Positions 32,961-45,785 of a DNA stretch of 64,000 nt are shown one piece after another. The DNA comes from Nephrocerus scutellatus. Taxonomy: Eukaryota; Arthropoda; Insecta; Diptera; Pipunculidae. Both the position numbers and the translations under genes were made by a program. Below the pieces are notes generated by a model. That model was not told where the DNA came from. It saw only the letters and a list, made by a program, of their open reading frames with translations, and searched no databases. Where the stretch lies: the NCBI GenBank assembly GCA_947095585.1, contig OX352765.1, forward strand, positions 86,760,965 through 86,824,964, read 5' to 3'. Positions within the stretch are counted from its first letter, which is position 1. Each line of letters opens with the position of its first letter.

Positions 32961-35480
32961 CTTCGTTACTTTAAGATAACGAAGGACTTGATGTAGTTTC
33001 AACGATCGAAGTTCTTCGAAGAAAATGTGAAGTTGTTTCTTCTTCGTCCAGGCCAGACTTACATATTGGCCAAATAACTTCCTGTCGGATTATGTCCTGT
33101 ATAAGTAAGCCGACCAGTTCCTTCTGGATATTCCCAAACTGAACTAAGCGGTGTTTTTTTTTCGTCCTACCCACAAAGTGCTTGGTAGTTCTACGTGTAT
33201 TTATGGAGTGCCAACGTTTTTTTTCTGTTCGGCTTCCATAAATCTTCGAATAGTAATATTTAAGCTTTCCTAATTCAAGACTAACATTGCTTCCGGACCA
33301 GTAGGAATATCGGAAAAACCACTTCTTGCAAGTGCATCACGAAATTTATTTCCTTTTATTCCTGTATGTCCCGGAACCCAGATAAGAGTGATGGAATTCC
33401 ATCTAGAAATAGAGTTCAACCTTCTCTTACATCCTAGAACAATCTCTTCGACTTGACACAAGGTGATTCCAGTGATAGTAGAGCAGCTTGCCTGTCACTA
33501 CATATTGCAAAGTTTCGGCCTTGCATCTTTTAAGAGACAGCCCAGTTGCGAACTTGTAAAATAGCAAATATTTCTGTTTGAAAAACATTTGGCCAATTTC
33601 CAAGTACTAATGCCTCCTTCCTTCTTATAATTTGGAATATTTGTTCGAATTCCCTAAGGACCTCAGTTGAATTTTCCCAACTTTCCCTGCTATGGTATTG
33701 AACTTTATATCCTCTTTTGAATTAAAGAAATTGTGCAGTACAGTCCACAGGCATCAGAAGCGTAGGAATTTGTTCCGAAACCTTTTTGAATATGTTTCCA
33801 TGCCAACTCTTATGCTCAGAATGCCAGAACTTATTCTAGCGAAGTTGACATATAGCTTTTACTGCTTCGATCTGAACAACTGTATCCAGAGGTGGCAGAT
33901 TTATCATTGTATTTAGATCACCTGCCGATGTAGAGCGCATTGCGACCGTTATTCCCAGGCAGACGTTCCTTTGAAATTTGTTTAGTGTCCTCTTAGCCAT
34001 TTTTAGAGAAGTTCTCGGCCGCCAAACAACTGCCGCGTAGGTGAGAATGGGTCATCCAGTGTACCATTTTTGGACTCAGCCCCCATTATTTCCCAAATGG
34101 TCTTTACATTGAATAAATGTAAAATGAGCGTTCGATATTCTCGATTCCAGATTATCTTCCATATCATCTTGCAATCTAGAATTACTTCTACATACTTGGA
34201 CTTCCGTGGAGATTGGCAAAGTGAAACCTTTTAGTACAGGAGGAGACCATCGAATTTACGTTTACGAGTAAATAAAACTGCAGTAGTTTTACTCGGATTT
34301 ACCAATACCGATAGCTACACCAATTATCCAACCAACTCAGACCAGTCTGTAATTTTATACAGGTGACCCTGAGGGATTTATTGAATGAAATAAGACATAC
34401 ATCGTCCGCATAAGCTTGTATGTGTATATCTAATTGTCCAACTTCTTCGAGCAAAGAATCGACAACAAGACACCAAAGAAGCGGCGAGTGGACTCCACCT
34501 TGTGGGTATCCCTTGGCCACTTCGACCGTAATTTTATCATACATATTCTCGACTGTCTAAAGAAGCCGGCGGGAAAGCATATAGTACATCGATGTGGTTA
34601 AGGTTGGTTCGACTCCATGCCTCTCAGCAGAGTTGCTCATCGAGTCAAAGGTAGCGTTGTCAAAAGCTCCCTCAATACCAATAAACACCCCTATGGTGAA
34701 GGCTCCGTTCATCACGCTCTTTCCAATCCTAAAAACAAGATCATGAAGAGCAGACTCACAGGATTTACCACGCTGAAAGGCGTGTTGATTCACATTTAAG
34801 GTATTTTTTTTTTTGAGCACATTCGACCTAATATACATCACAAGCAAGCGTTAAAGACCTTTCAGCACAAATGATGAAAGACTGATTGGCTTGTAGCTTT
34901 TGCCTAGTGAGTAGGTAGTCACTTTTGCCTGGTTTCGAGATGGACAGGACTCTACAAAGCTATTCATTAAGGATTTAAACATAATATGTGTTCTTTCTTC
35001 AATTTCAGCTTCGCTTGTGAGCTTCCTTTTGCGCCTCAAAAGACTAGATTTACCTTTAAGAGACTATTGGAATTTCGTCCATTTCGTTCGTGTTAAATTC
35101 GGCGCTTAACTGAAAGCCAATATATTGATGGGCGGACAATGAGATATCTTTCCCCACTTTCCATCCTTTGATTTAGTTGATCATCTTGTCATTTGACAGG
35201 GTTAGAACAATCACTTCTTTCCTCAGACTTTTCATAAATATTGGCTCATTGCCAATGTTATGTCTATAGAAAGTATATAGTCCAACAGTTAAAGTTCTAT
35301 GATGTTGCATTTGCTTCTTCCCCAGACGGTATGCTGAGAATTTGCATCTCTCCATCAGTTCCCTTGATGGAGGGGGCCAAATGGAGTCATAAAAGAGATA
35401 AGCAGATGCCATAATAGTTTCTGCCTTTCTTCTTACATATCTGATAAGATATTTTAACTGCAACAAGATGTTGAGAGCAT
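32961..35480 (-). mobile_element. I/Loa-like LINE, EN linker-RT-RNase H, degenerate
   Basis: In minus order: 35466-35173 (LINE linker, ELMERCKFSAYRLGKKQM). 34847-34557 has RT start motifs (LNVNQHAFQRGKSCESALHD). 34544-34299 has the RT catalytic region (KGYPQGGVHSPLLWCLVVDS, then QAYADDVCLISFN with YADD intact). 33461-33270 has an RNase H piece (SITLIWVPGHTGIKGNK). 33174-32971 is a C-terminal piece. Many stops and frame shifts separate them, so it is old. It fills most of gene 3 intron 1. Confidence 0.75.
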
Positions 35481-35965
35481 AACTGTCGCAGTAGGTTAGG
35501 TTAGGTTAGGTTAGGTTAAGGTGGCTGTCAGTGAAACCGACACACTTAGACCAGTAATGGTCCATTGTGATACCACATGGATCAGGAAGAATTTCTTCCA
35601 CCTACTCGATGAACCGTTCGTATGAAGAGTAGGAGACTAAGAATATCAGATGGATATTGAACTGCTCCGCCATCTCCACGAGAGATGAACCGCTAAGGGC
35701 TAAAATTGAGCTTGTGGAGACTGATTCCAAGGATTTTAGTACAGCTTGGCTATCCGAGAATATACGGATTTTACGTTTCTCTTTCGCCAAGACAAGGCTT
35801 AACTGATTGCCATAATTTCAGTCTGGAAAACACTACAGTGATTCGGAAGACGAAAAAAGAGGCTACGATTTAGCATATGTGAGAAAAAACCTCCACCGAC
35901 TCGTCATCAGTTTTTGACCCGTCTGTGTAAAAATGACTGTGTTCATCATCCAGGTAGGCGTCCTC
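35481..35965 (-). mobile_element. Second I/Loa-like LINE copy, RNase H part, with GGTTA tail
   Basis: 35790-35602 on the minus strand encodes KIRIFSDSQAVLKSLESVST and FNIHL, matching the copy at 27280. Its 3' end sits against five GGTTA units (35494-35518), i.e. a (TAACC)n tail on the element strand. The shared end motif is GTTAAGGTGGCTGTC. Confidence 0.7.
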
Positions 35966-36425
35966 GTCCCAGAATGATCTACAGTTGACAGATAGTTAAA
36001 GGATTGCAATACTTCAAATACGTGCTCCCCTATTTTAATTGCTGGACCAATGTGGATCTTCTACGCGCAGACGTTGCCCCCATGTTCTTTCTTTTGCTCT
36101 CATTTATGTGCTGCCCCAGATTTCTAGTCGCCAGCTCGATCTGGATGAAAGCTTCCTGCACAGCTCTTAGGTTACTACCAACGATGTCAATATCGTCTGC
36201 GTTATCCAGAATATGAATGGACTTATAGAGGATTGTTCCTCTCGCCATTACGTCAGAGTCTCGGATCACTTTCTCCAACGCCAGGTTGAAGAGGATGCAG
36301 GCCAGTCGATCCCCTTGTCGGAGCTCATTATAAATGTTGAATTGGCTTGATAGGCATCCACATATTTTTACTTATAACACCGGTCAACCTACATACTCGT
36401 GTCAGTTTTCTTGGCCGAATTCTCT
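35966..36425 (-). mobile_element. RTE-like LINE RT fragment
   Basis: Minus strand encodes LEKVIRDSDVMARGTILYKS, then NADDIDIVGSNLRAVQEAFI and LATRNLGQHINESK. The catalytic box reads NADD instead of YADD. It is truncated at both ends. Confidence 0.75.
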
Positions 36426-36855
36426 CATATCCAATTCATTCTTTTGCTGACGACAGCACTCTTAGCTTTTCATATGAGTTCGCGCTTTCTGCATAGAGTA
36501 GAACTTACCGCTTCCAAAACCCAATGCTGTCTTCTGTCGTCTAAGTGTAATGAATGGAACTTGCATCGAAGAAACTGAAAAATTCGCAATGCTCGGTATG
36601 TGCGCCCATTCTTGTACCCATCCGTAATACCCGTACCTCAACTCGAGCCCACGGATCTACCATTAGGCCTATCTTCGGACGTACTAATCAATTCAGAGAT
36701 TCCTTCTTTAGCCGCACTATAGTTATGTGGAATGAATTCACCGATTCTGTGTTTCCGCATTTGTATGATCTGCAGTCATTTAAGACACGCGTGCATAGAC
36801 ATCTCATCTTTTCCTCTCCCTAATTTCCTCACGCCATGCTGTGCTAAGCACTATA
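36426..36855 (+). mobile_element. LINE family X C-terminal end, in gene 3 intron
   Basis: Plus strand encodes RPIFGRTNQFRDSFFSRTIV, then MWNEFTDSVFPHLYDLQSFK and TRVHRHLIFSS, followed by the usual 3' end with TAAGGGTCCTCTTAG. It is the same family as at 2050, 48430 and 59550. Confidence 0.7.
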
Positions 36856-37002
36856 AGGGTCCTCTTAGAAGTTTCTACTAACCCTAGTATTAGGTTTTTT
36901 CATTTTGATTAAAAAACTTAAATAAAAAAATAAAAACAACAACCCAAAACAATTAAATATAAATATAATATACAAATTTTTCTTTTTTGCTACACCCTGT
37001 AG

Positions 37003-40000
37003 ATTTACTTCTGTCCGCTGCCCTGATTCTTGTCACCTTAATTGGATGTTATGGTGGAAGCAAATTTGAAAAACCAATATTTACTGAAATGTGTCCACAA
37101 TATGAGCACCCTGCGTATCCCACACACTTGCCACATCACAAAATTTGTGGAAAATTTTACGAATGTTCTCATGGTTATGCTTATGCCAAGACGTGTTCCT
37201 ATGGACTGCACTGGAGTGTAGAGCACAACAGTTGCGACTATCCAGTGGCAGCAAATTGCATGCGTAATTCACGAATTTCGAAGACACTAGGAAAGGATCA
37301 GTCAATTCGAACTCCGCTCTGTCCAGAGTACGAGAATCCAATGTATGCTACGCATTTACCGAATTCTCAGGATTGTGCGAAATTTTACACTTGCTATAAT
37401 GGAATCGCTTATCCTGCATCGTGTCCGCGGGGACTTCATTGGTGTGTAACCGATAATCGTTGTGAATCTCCTGCTGTAGCCACCTGTATTGCAAGTGCAA
37501 AAAATTCTGACAGCACGATAGACGAGAAACCTTTTCTAACCCTGCTTTGTCCACGGTCAGAAAATCAACAAAATCCTACTTATTTGCCACATTCCAGAGA
37601 TTGTCGAAAATTCTACAAATGCCTTTTTGGATACGCTTACTCTAGCTCGTGTTCCAACGGACTACACTGGAGTGGCAGTCATAAAAGTTGTCAACTTCCA
37701 ACTGTGGCTAATTGTGTAGGCAATGACAAAAAATCAAGCAAAGAAATCGAAGAAGCGCCTATACTAACTCCGCTATGCTCACCATACCATAGTTACCGAA
37801 CACTTTACACGCATCCACAAGATTGTACCAAATTCTATAAATGCATCAATGGGTATCTTATTTTAATATCGTGTCCCCATGGACTCGAATGGAGTAAGTC
37901 GCATAACAGTTGTGAATTTCCGGCAATTGCCAATTGTCAAGCAGAAATTGAAAAATCAGAAACGGAAACAGAATCAATAGAACCTTTGATTGATCTTAGG
38001 TGTCCGTTAAATGAAACCTCCGCACGATCTATCTACTTGCCACACAACAACTGCTCAAAATTCTATAAATGCGTCAATAGCAAAGCTCATGAAATGTCAT
38101 GTGCTCAAGGGCTTCATTGGAGCACAGCATTAGAAAAATGTATCGCTCCGACAGAAGCACAGTGTGTCACAGTATCTACTGAAACTAAGCCTCCCTCTAC
38201 GACATCTGAGAAACCAGAAATTCCTCCAAAAATCACTGAACAAAAGCAAACATTTTCATCAACAACGACTCAAAAACAACCGGAAACTTCTTCAGAACAA
38301 ATTTTGCTGCCGTCTGTGCAGGCGGAAATATTTTTTAAGATTACAGAGCAGCCAGAATTTTTAACATGGACGTCCAACAAGCCCGAAACATCTGCATCGA
38401 CTTCTCAACAATCACAAACATTTTCAGGACTTCTTCCGAAAACCTCTAAACAGCCAAAATCAACAACTTCTAAAGAACTCGAAACTGATCTACCAACGGC
38501 TGAAAAACCAGAACTGCATACAACTCCATCTAAAGAAGAAGATAATATGTCACCAGTAACTTCAACAACACCGAAATCACCAGAACTTTGTTCCTCTACG
38601 CCGGAACATCTCAAGCCATCTTTAACGACGTCCGAACAACTGGAAGATCAATCAGAACTAGTTTTGACGACGACGGCACAACATGAATTAATTTCAAATG
38701 CGACAGATCTAACAGAACCAAATTTAACAACAGCTGAATTGGCCACAGCACAATATTCATCTTCTTCTGAACAATACGAACCTACGACAGAAGAAACAGA
38801 ATTGACTTTCACGACAACTATAGTCCCCGAATCAGCTTTTACAGCAACGAATCAACTTGAAACTACCCCAGAACTGCCTTCAACGAACTTTAAACAACCA
38901 GAACTAACTGCATTAACGTCTGAACAATCCGAAACTACTCTGCCAACGTCTGAAAATCCCAAACCATTAATATTGGCGACAGCACAATTTTCATATACAT
39001 CTGTAGAGTTCGAAAATACTTTACCAATGTCTGAAGAATCTAATCCAATAATACTAGCCACAGCAAAATATTCATTTACTTCGGCAGAGTCCGAAACTGC
39101 TCTACCAACATCTGAGCGACCTAAGCCATTAGTGTTGCCTACAGAACAATCTTTATTTACTGCTACAGAGTCCGAGACTACAATACCAACGTCTAAACAA
39201 CCTAAACCATTAGTATTGCCTACAGAACAATCTTTACTTACTTCTACAGAGACTGAAACTACTCCACCAACATCTGAACTACCTAAACCATTAGTGTTGC
39301 CTACAGAACAATCTTCATTTACTGCTACAGAGTCCGAGACTACAATACCAACGTCTAAACAACCTAAACCATTAAGGTTGCCTACAGAACAATCTTTATT
39401 TACTGCTACAGAGTCCGAGACTACAATACCAACGTCTAAACAACCTAAACCATTAGTATTGCCTACAGAACAATCTTTACTTACTTCTACAGAGACTGAA
39501 ACTACTCCACCAACATCTGAACTACCTAAACCATTAGTGTTGCCTACAGAACAATCTTTATTTACTGCTACAGAGTCCGAGACTACAATACCAACGTCTA
39601 AACAACCTAAACGATTAGTATTGCCTACAGAACAATCTTTACTTACTTCTACAGAGACTGAAACTACTCTACCAACATCTGAAGTACCTAAACCATTAGT
39701 GTTGCCTACAGAACAATCTTTATTTACTGCTACAGAGTCCGAGACTACAATACCAACGTCTAAACAACCTAAACCATTAGTATTGCCTACAGAACAATCT
39801 TTACTTACTTCTACAGAAACTAAAACTACTCTACCAACATCTGAACGACCTAAGCCATTAGTGTTGCCTACAGAACAATCTTCATTTCCTGCTACAGAGT
39901 CCGAAACTACACTACTAACGTCTAAACAACCTAAGCCATTAGTTCTGCCTACAGAGCAATCTTTACTTACTTCTACAGAAACTGAAACTGCTCTACCAAC

Positions 40001-41519
40001 ATCTGAGCGACCTAAGCCATTAGTGTTGCCTACAGAACAATCTTTGTTTACTGCTACAGAGTCCGAGACTACAATACCAACGTCTAAACAACCTAAACCA
40101 TTAGTATTGCCTACAGAACAATCTTTACTTACTTCTACAGAGACTGAAACTACTCTACCAATATCTGAACTACCTAAACCATTAGTGTTGCCTACAGAAC
40201 AATCTTTACTTAATTCTACAGAGACTGAAACTACTCTACCAACATCTGAACTACCTAAACCATTAGTATTGCCTACAGAACAATCTTTATTTACTGCTAC
40301 AGAGTCCGAGACTACAATACCAACGTCTAAGCAACCTAAACCATTAGTATTGCCTACAGAACAATCTTTACTTACTTCTACAGAGACTGAAACTACTCTA
40401 CCAACATCTAAACTACGTAAACCATTAGTGTTGCCAACAGAACAATCTTTACTTACTTCTACAGAGACTGAAACTACTCTACCAACATCTGAACTACCTA
40501 AACCATTCGTGTTGCCTACAGAACAATCTTTACTTACTTCTACAGAGACTGAAACTACTCTACCAGCATCTGAACTACCTAAACCATTAGTATTGCCTAC
40601 AGAACAATCTTTATTTACTGCTACAGAGTCCGAGACTACAATACCAACGTCTAAACAACCTAAACCATTAGTATTGCCTACAGAACAATCTTTACTTACT
40701 TCTACAGAGACTGAAACTACTCCACCAACATCTGAACTACCTAAACCATTAGTGTTGCCTACAGAACAATCTTTATTTACTGCTACAGAGTCCGAGACTA
40801 CAATACCAACGTCTAAGCAACATAAACCATTAGTATTGCCTACAGAACAATCTTTACTTACTTCTACAGAGACTGAAACTACTCTACCAACATCTGAACT
40901 ACCTAAACCATTAGTGTTGCCAACAGAACAATCTTTACTTACTTCTACAGAGACTGAAACTACTCTACCAACATCTGAACTACCTCAACCATTAGTGTTG
41001 CCTACAGAACAATCTTTAGTTACTTCTACAGAGACTGAAACTACTCTACCAACATCTGAACTACCTAAACCATTAGTATTGCCTACAGAACCATCTTTAT
41101 TTACTTCTACAGAGCCCGAGACTACACTACCAACGTCTAAAGTACCTAAACCATTAGTGTTGCCTACAGAACAATCTTTACTTACTTCTACAGCGACTGA
41201 AACTACTCTACCAACGTCTAAACAACCTAAACCATTAGTATTGCCTACAGAACAATCTTTACTTACTTCTACAGAGACTGTAACTACTCTACCAACATCT
41301 GAACTACCTAAACCATTAGTATTGCCTACAGAACAATCTTTATTTACTGCTTCAGAGTCCGAGACTACACTACCAATGTCTAAACAACCTAAACCATTAG
41401 TGTTGCCTACAGAAGAATCATCATTTACTGCTACAGAGTCCGAGACTACACTACCAACGTCTAAACAACCTAAGCCATTAGTTCTGCCTACAGAGCAATC
41501 TTACTTCTACAGAAACTAA
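37003..41519 (+). CDS. Gene 3 main exon: five-CBM14 peritrophin with giant mucin array
   Basis: The acceptor CCTGTAG ends at 37002. With exon 1 the open product is about 1512 aa and secreted. Five full six-cysteine CBM14 modules lie near residues 37, 112, 189, 265 and 342, with the core C.KFY.C..GYAY..SCP.GLHW. Residues about 395-710 are a degenerate Ser/Thr/Pro/Glu region. From about 714 comes an array of 27-residue units (LPTEQSLLTSTETETT..TSELPKPLV), alternating two types in the first half. Such arrays are heavily O-glycosylated in peritrophic mucins. The frame stops at 41517-41519 because about 5 bp are missing in one unit near 41490; the array itself continues in the next frame. A real truncation or an assembly indel are both possible. 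Confidence 0.88.
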
Positions 41520-44470
41520 AACTACTCTACCAACATCTGAACGACCTAAGCCATTAGTGTTGCCTACAGAACAATCTTCATTTCCTGCTACAGAGTCCGA
41601 AACTACACTACTAACGTCTAAACAACCTAAGCCATTAGTTCTGCCTACAGAGCAATCTTTACTTACTTCTACAGAAACTGAAACTACTCTACCAACATCT
41701 GAACGACCTAAACCATTAGTGTTGCCTACAGAACAATCTTTAGTTACTTCTACAGAGACTGAAACTACTCTACCAACATCTGAACTACCTAAACCATTAG
41801 TGTTGCCTACAGAACAATCTTTAGTTACTTCTACAGAGACTGAAACTACTCTACCAACATCTGAACTACCTAAACCATTAGTGTTGCCTACAGAACAATC
41901 TTTACTTACTTCTACAGAGACTGAAACTACTCTACCAACATCTGAACTACCTCAACCATTAGTGTTGCCTACAGAACAATCTTTAGTTACTTCTACAGAG
42001 ACTGAAACTACTCTACCAACATCTGAACTACCTAAACCATTAGTATTGCCTACAGAACCATCTTTATTTACTTCTACAGAGCCCGAGACTACACTACCAA
42101 CGTCTAAACAACCTAAACCATTAGTGTTGCCTACAGAACAATCTTTAGTTACTTCTACAGAGACTGAAACTACTCTACCAACATCTGAACTACCTCAACC
42201 ATTAGTGTTGCCTACAGAACAATCTTTAGTTACTTCTACAGAGACTGAAACTACTCTACCAACATCTGAACTACCTCAACCATTAGTGTTGCCTACAGAA
42301 CAATCTTTAGTTACTTCTACAGAGACTGAAACTACTCTACCAACATCTGAACTACCTAAACCATTAGTATTGCCTACAGAACCATCTTTATTTACTTCTA
42401 CAGAGCCCGAGACTACTCTACCAACATCTGAACTACCTAAACCATTAGTGTTGCCTACAGAACAATCTTTAGTTACTTCTACAGAGACTGAAACTACTCT
42501 ACCAACATCTGAACTACCTAAACCATTAGTATTGCCTACAGAACCATCTTTATTTACTTCTACAGAGCCCGAGACTACACTACCAACATCTGAACTACCT
42601 AAACCATTAGTATTGCCTACAGAACCATCTTTATTTACTTCTACAGAGCCCGAGACTACTCTACCAACATCTGAACTACCTAAACCATTAGTGTTGCCTA
42701 CAGAACAATCTTTAGTTACTTCTACAGAGACTGAAACTACTCTACCAACATCTGAACTACCTAAACCATTAGTATTGCCTACAGAACCATCTTTATTTAC
42801 TTCTACAGAGCCCGAGACTACACTACCAACGTCTAAACAACCTAAACCATTAGTGTTGCCTACAGAACAATCTTTAGTTACTTCTACAGAGACTGAAACT
42901 ACTCTACCAACATCTGAACTACCTCAACCATTAGTGTTGCCTACAGAACAATCTTTAGTTACTTCTACAGAGACTGAAACTACTCTACCAACATCTGAAC
43001 TACCTCAACCATTAGTGTTGCCTACAGAACAATCTTTAGTTACTTCTACAGAGACTGAAACTACTCTACCAACATCTGAACTACCTAAACCATTAGTATT
43101 GCCTACAGAACCATCTTTATTTACTTCTACAGAGCCCGAGACTACTCTACCAACATCTGAACTACCTAAACCATTAGTGTTGCCTACAGAACAATCTTTA
43201 GTTACTTCTACAGAGACTGAAACTACTCTACCAACATCTGAACTACCTAAACCATTAGTGTTGCCTACAGAACAATCTTTAGTTACTTCTACAGAGACTG
43301 AAACTACTCTACCAACATCTGAACGACCTAAGCCATTAGTGTTGCCTACAGAACAATCTTCATTTCCTGCTACAGAGTCCGAAACTACACTACTAACGTC
43401 TAAACAACCTAAGCCATTAGTTCTGCCTACAGAGCAATCTTTACTTACTTCTACAGAAACTGAAACTACTCTACCAACATCTGAACGACCTAAACCATTA
43501 GTGTTGCCTACAGAACAATCTTTAGTTACTTCTACAGAGACTGAAACTACTCTACCAACATCTGAACTACCTAAACCATTAGTGTTGCCTACAGAACAAT
43601 CTTTAGTTACTTCTACAGAGACTGAAACTACTCTACCAACATCTGAACTACCTAAACCATTAGTGTTGCCTACAGAACAATCTTTACTTACTTCTACAGA
43701 GACTGAAACTACTCTACCAACATCTGAACTACCTCAACCATTAGTGTTGCCTACAGAACAATCTTTAGTTACTTCTACAGAGACTGAAACTACTCTACCA
43801 ACATCTGAACTACCTAAACCATTAGTATTGCCTACAGAACCATCTTTATTTACTTCTACAGAGCCCGAGACTACACTACCAACGTCTAAACAACCTAAAC
43901 CATTAGTGTTGCCTACAGAACAATCTTTAGTTACTTCTACAGAGACTGAAACTACTCTACCAACATCTGAACTACCTCAACCATTAGTGTTGCCTACAGA
44001 ACAATCTTTAGTTACTTCTACAGAGACTGAAACTACTCTACCAACATCTGAACTACCTCAACCATTAGTGTTGCCTACAGAACAATCTTTAGTTACTTCT
44101 ACAGAGACTGAAACTACTCTACCAACATCTGAACTACCTAAACCATTAGTATTGCCTACAGAACCATCTTTATTTACTTCTACAGAGCCCGAGACTACTC
44201 TACCAACATCTGAACTACCTAAACCATTAGTGTTGCCTACAGAACAATCTTTAGTTACTTCTACAGAGACTGAAACTACTCTACCAACATCTGAACTACC
44301 TAAACCATTAGTATTGCCTACAGAACCATCTTTATTTACTTCTACAGAGCCCGAGACTACACTACCAACATCTGAACTACCTAAACCATTAGTATTGCCT
44401 ACAGAACCATCTTTATTTACTTCTACAGAGTCCGAAACTACTCTACTAACATCTGATCGAACTAAACCAT
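39115..44470 (+). repeat. 81-bp coding minisatellite, about 65 units, with 22-unit higher-order repeat
   Basis: The unit is 81 bp (27 codons). Before 41500 type A (..SLFTATESETT..TSKQPKPLV) and type B (..SLLTSTETETT..TSELPKPLV) tend to alternate (162-bp dimers). After 41540 the order of unit variants repeats exactly with a 22-unit period: the marker unit with SFPATESETTLLTS occurs at about 41560 and 43342, a 1782-bp step (22 x 81). Units 1-13 of the second round follow the first round's order. This indicates a recent large tandem duplication inside the array. Confidence 0.9.
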
Positions 44471-45187
44471 TAGTATTCCCTACAGAACAATCTTCACTAC
44501 AGCTACATAGTCCAAAACTACTCTACTAACTTCTAAACGACCTTAACCATTAGAATTGGCCTCAGAACAATCTTCTTCTACTTCTGAAGAATACGAACAG
44601 ACTACGTCAATATCTGAATTACCTTCGTCAATAAATAATCAAACATAAACTACTGCAGATTAACCTGGGTATTTTTTATATACATTTGAACAAACAAATC
44701 ATCACCTCATCCAAGCACACAGAAATCTCTTCTTAAACGAAGAACCATTCCCAACGTATTCTGAACATCCACAATCATCGTCTGTACAATCAGAAACCTT
44801 TTTAAAATTCCTTTTAAGACATAGGAACAGGCAGAACTAACCTTACCGACAACGGAACCAACAGAATATTTAACTTCAACCAGAATCAACTTTGACGATA
44901 TCAGAAGGAGTTAAGCTCAACAAAACCTGATCAACCAGAAACTACTCCAGAACCGTGTTTACCGACAAACAAACAAATGGGACCATCATCATTAACGTGT
45001 GAATTACCAGAGTATCCTTCATCTACATCTTTAAAGATTAGCCTTCTTTAGTAGCAACGTCAAAACTGCGCGAACCAAATATTTTTACATCAACACTGAG
45101 CAACCTGAACCATAACTGAAATTCAAAGAACCACAACACACAACCTTTCTCATGTTAAACCGATCAGCATTTAGATTCTTTTTGTAA
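41520..45187 (+). pseudogene. Frame-shifted continuation and decayed 3' part of gene 3
   Basis: From 41530 to about 44490 the array stays open (some 980 codons) in the frame one base off the upstream reading frame, ending at 44529 after another small deletion in the last unit. From 44530 to 45180 the sequence still reads as Ser/Thr/Pro/Glu-rich text in pieces (SSTSEEYEQTTSISELP, then EHPQSSSVQSETF, then QPESTLTISEGV) with many stops and shifts. It ends just before the poly(A) signals. This looks like a former C-terminal coding part that has decayed. If the 41490 deletion were an assembly error, the array would read on to 44529. Confidence 0.75.
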
Positions 45188-45215
45188 AATAAATTACTTA
45201 GCTAAACTTAATAAA
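45188..45215 (+). terminator. Poly(A) signals of gene 3
   Basis: AATAAA at 45188-45193 and a second AATAAA about 20 bp later. They follow directly on the decayed coding remnant, which supports its former part in the gene. Confidence 0.55.
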
Positions 45216-45600
45216 AAAAATGTTTAGACTTCTTTTGATTACCTATAGTACGCATTGCCACATTCAAAAGCAAGGGTTGAAATAGACTACATAAGAGGTG
45301 ATAAGCCTGCCGTACCCTTACGGTACAATCATTTCTAATCACTAGGTATTTTATTATAGCTTCCGAATAATTTCTTTCTGTTTTCTAATTATCACCTAAA
45401 CAATTGTATCGGTAGCAAAACTGATAAACGACAAAGAGTTCACTGAAATTTATACGAGTCACCAAAATTAATTTTTTTTTATTTTTTGGTGATAATAATT
45501 CAAGTGGGCAGCCAAACTGGTCGACTGTGATTAAATAGTTTCGATCGAGTAACCTTTGACGGCGGTTAACAACGGATACTGGGAAAACAAATTAATTTTG
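45216..45600. other. Spacer and probable promoter region of gene 4
   Basis: AT-rich. A TTAAATAG box at about 45531 could serve as a weak TATA element, but spacing and initiator are not convincing. No gene is seen. Confidence 0.35.
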
Positions 45601-45607
45601 AAAAAAA

Positions 45608-45614
45608 ATGAAGG
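45608..45614 (+). CDS. Gene 4 exon 1 (7-base micro-exon ATGAAGG)
   Basis: ATG AAG G followed by a GTAGGC donor. Joined to the acceptor at 45785 it gives MKALLKAFLMLLTGCIANTG, a good signal peptide, in the same phase 1 as the other genes. The intron is 171 bp. The donor is weaker than GTAAGT, so an alternative first exon cannot be excluded. Confidence 0.6.
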
Positions 45615-45785
45615 GTAGGCGTAAAGGATTTTTTCTTTGTAAAGATGCAAATTCTTGGCGTGCTTATGTTGGGTTTTAGACAAATCTTATTGCTATGTCC
45701 TAAAAATTGTTCGCAAACTTATTAACTTAAGCACGCAAAGATGATATTACTATTTTATAAAAAAATTAAAATTTCTTTTACTTAG

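Noticed and set aside
35494..35518. Telomere or interstitial telomeric site (GGTTA repeats)
   Set aside because: Only five units, placed exactly at a LINE 3' end. A LINE tail is the simpler reading, and flies generally lack TTAGG telomeres.
39115..44470. Regular direct repeats that might suggest a CRISPR array or satellite
   Set aside because: The period is a multiple of three, the reading frame is open, and variation is at the codon level. It is a coding mucin repeat in an animal gene.
45216..45600. A strong promoter for gene 4 like those of genes 2, 3 and 5
   Set aside because: Only a TTAAATAG box is visible, and no initiator at the usual 32-34 bp distance.
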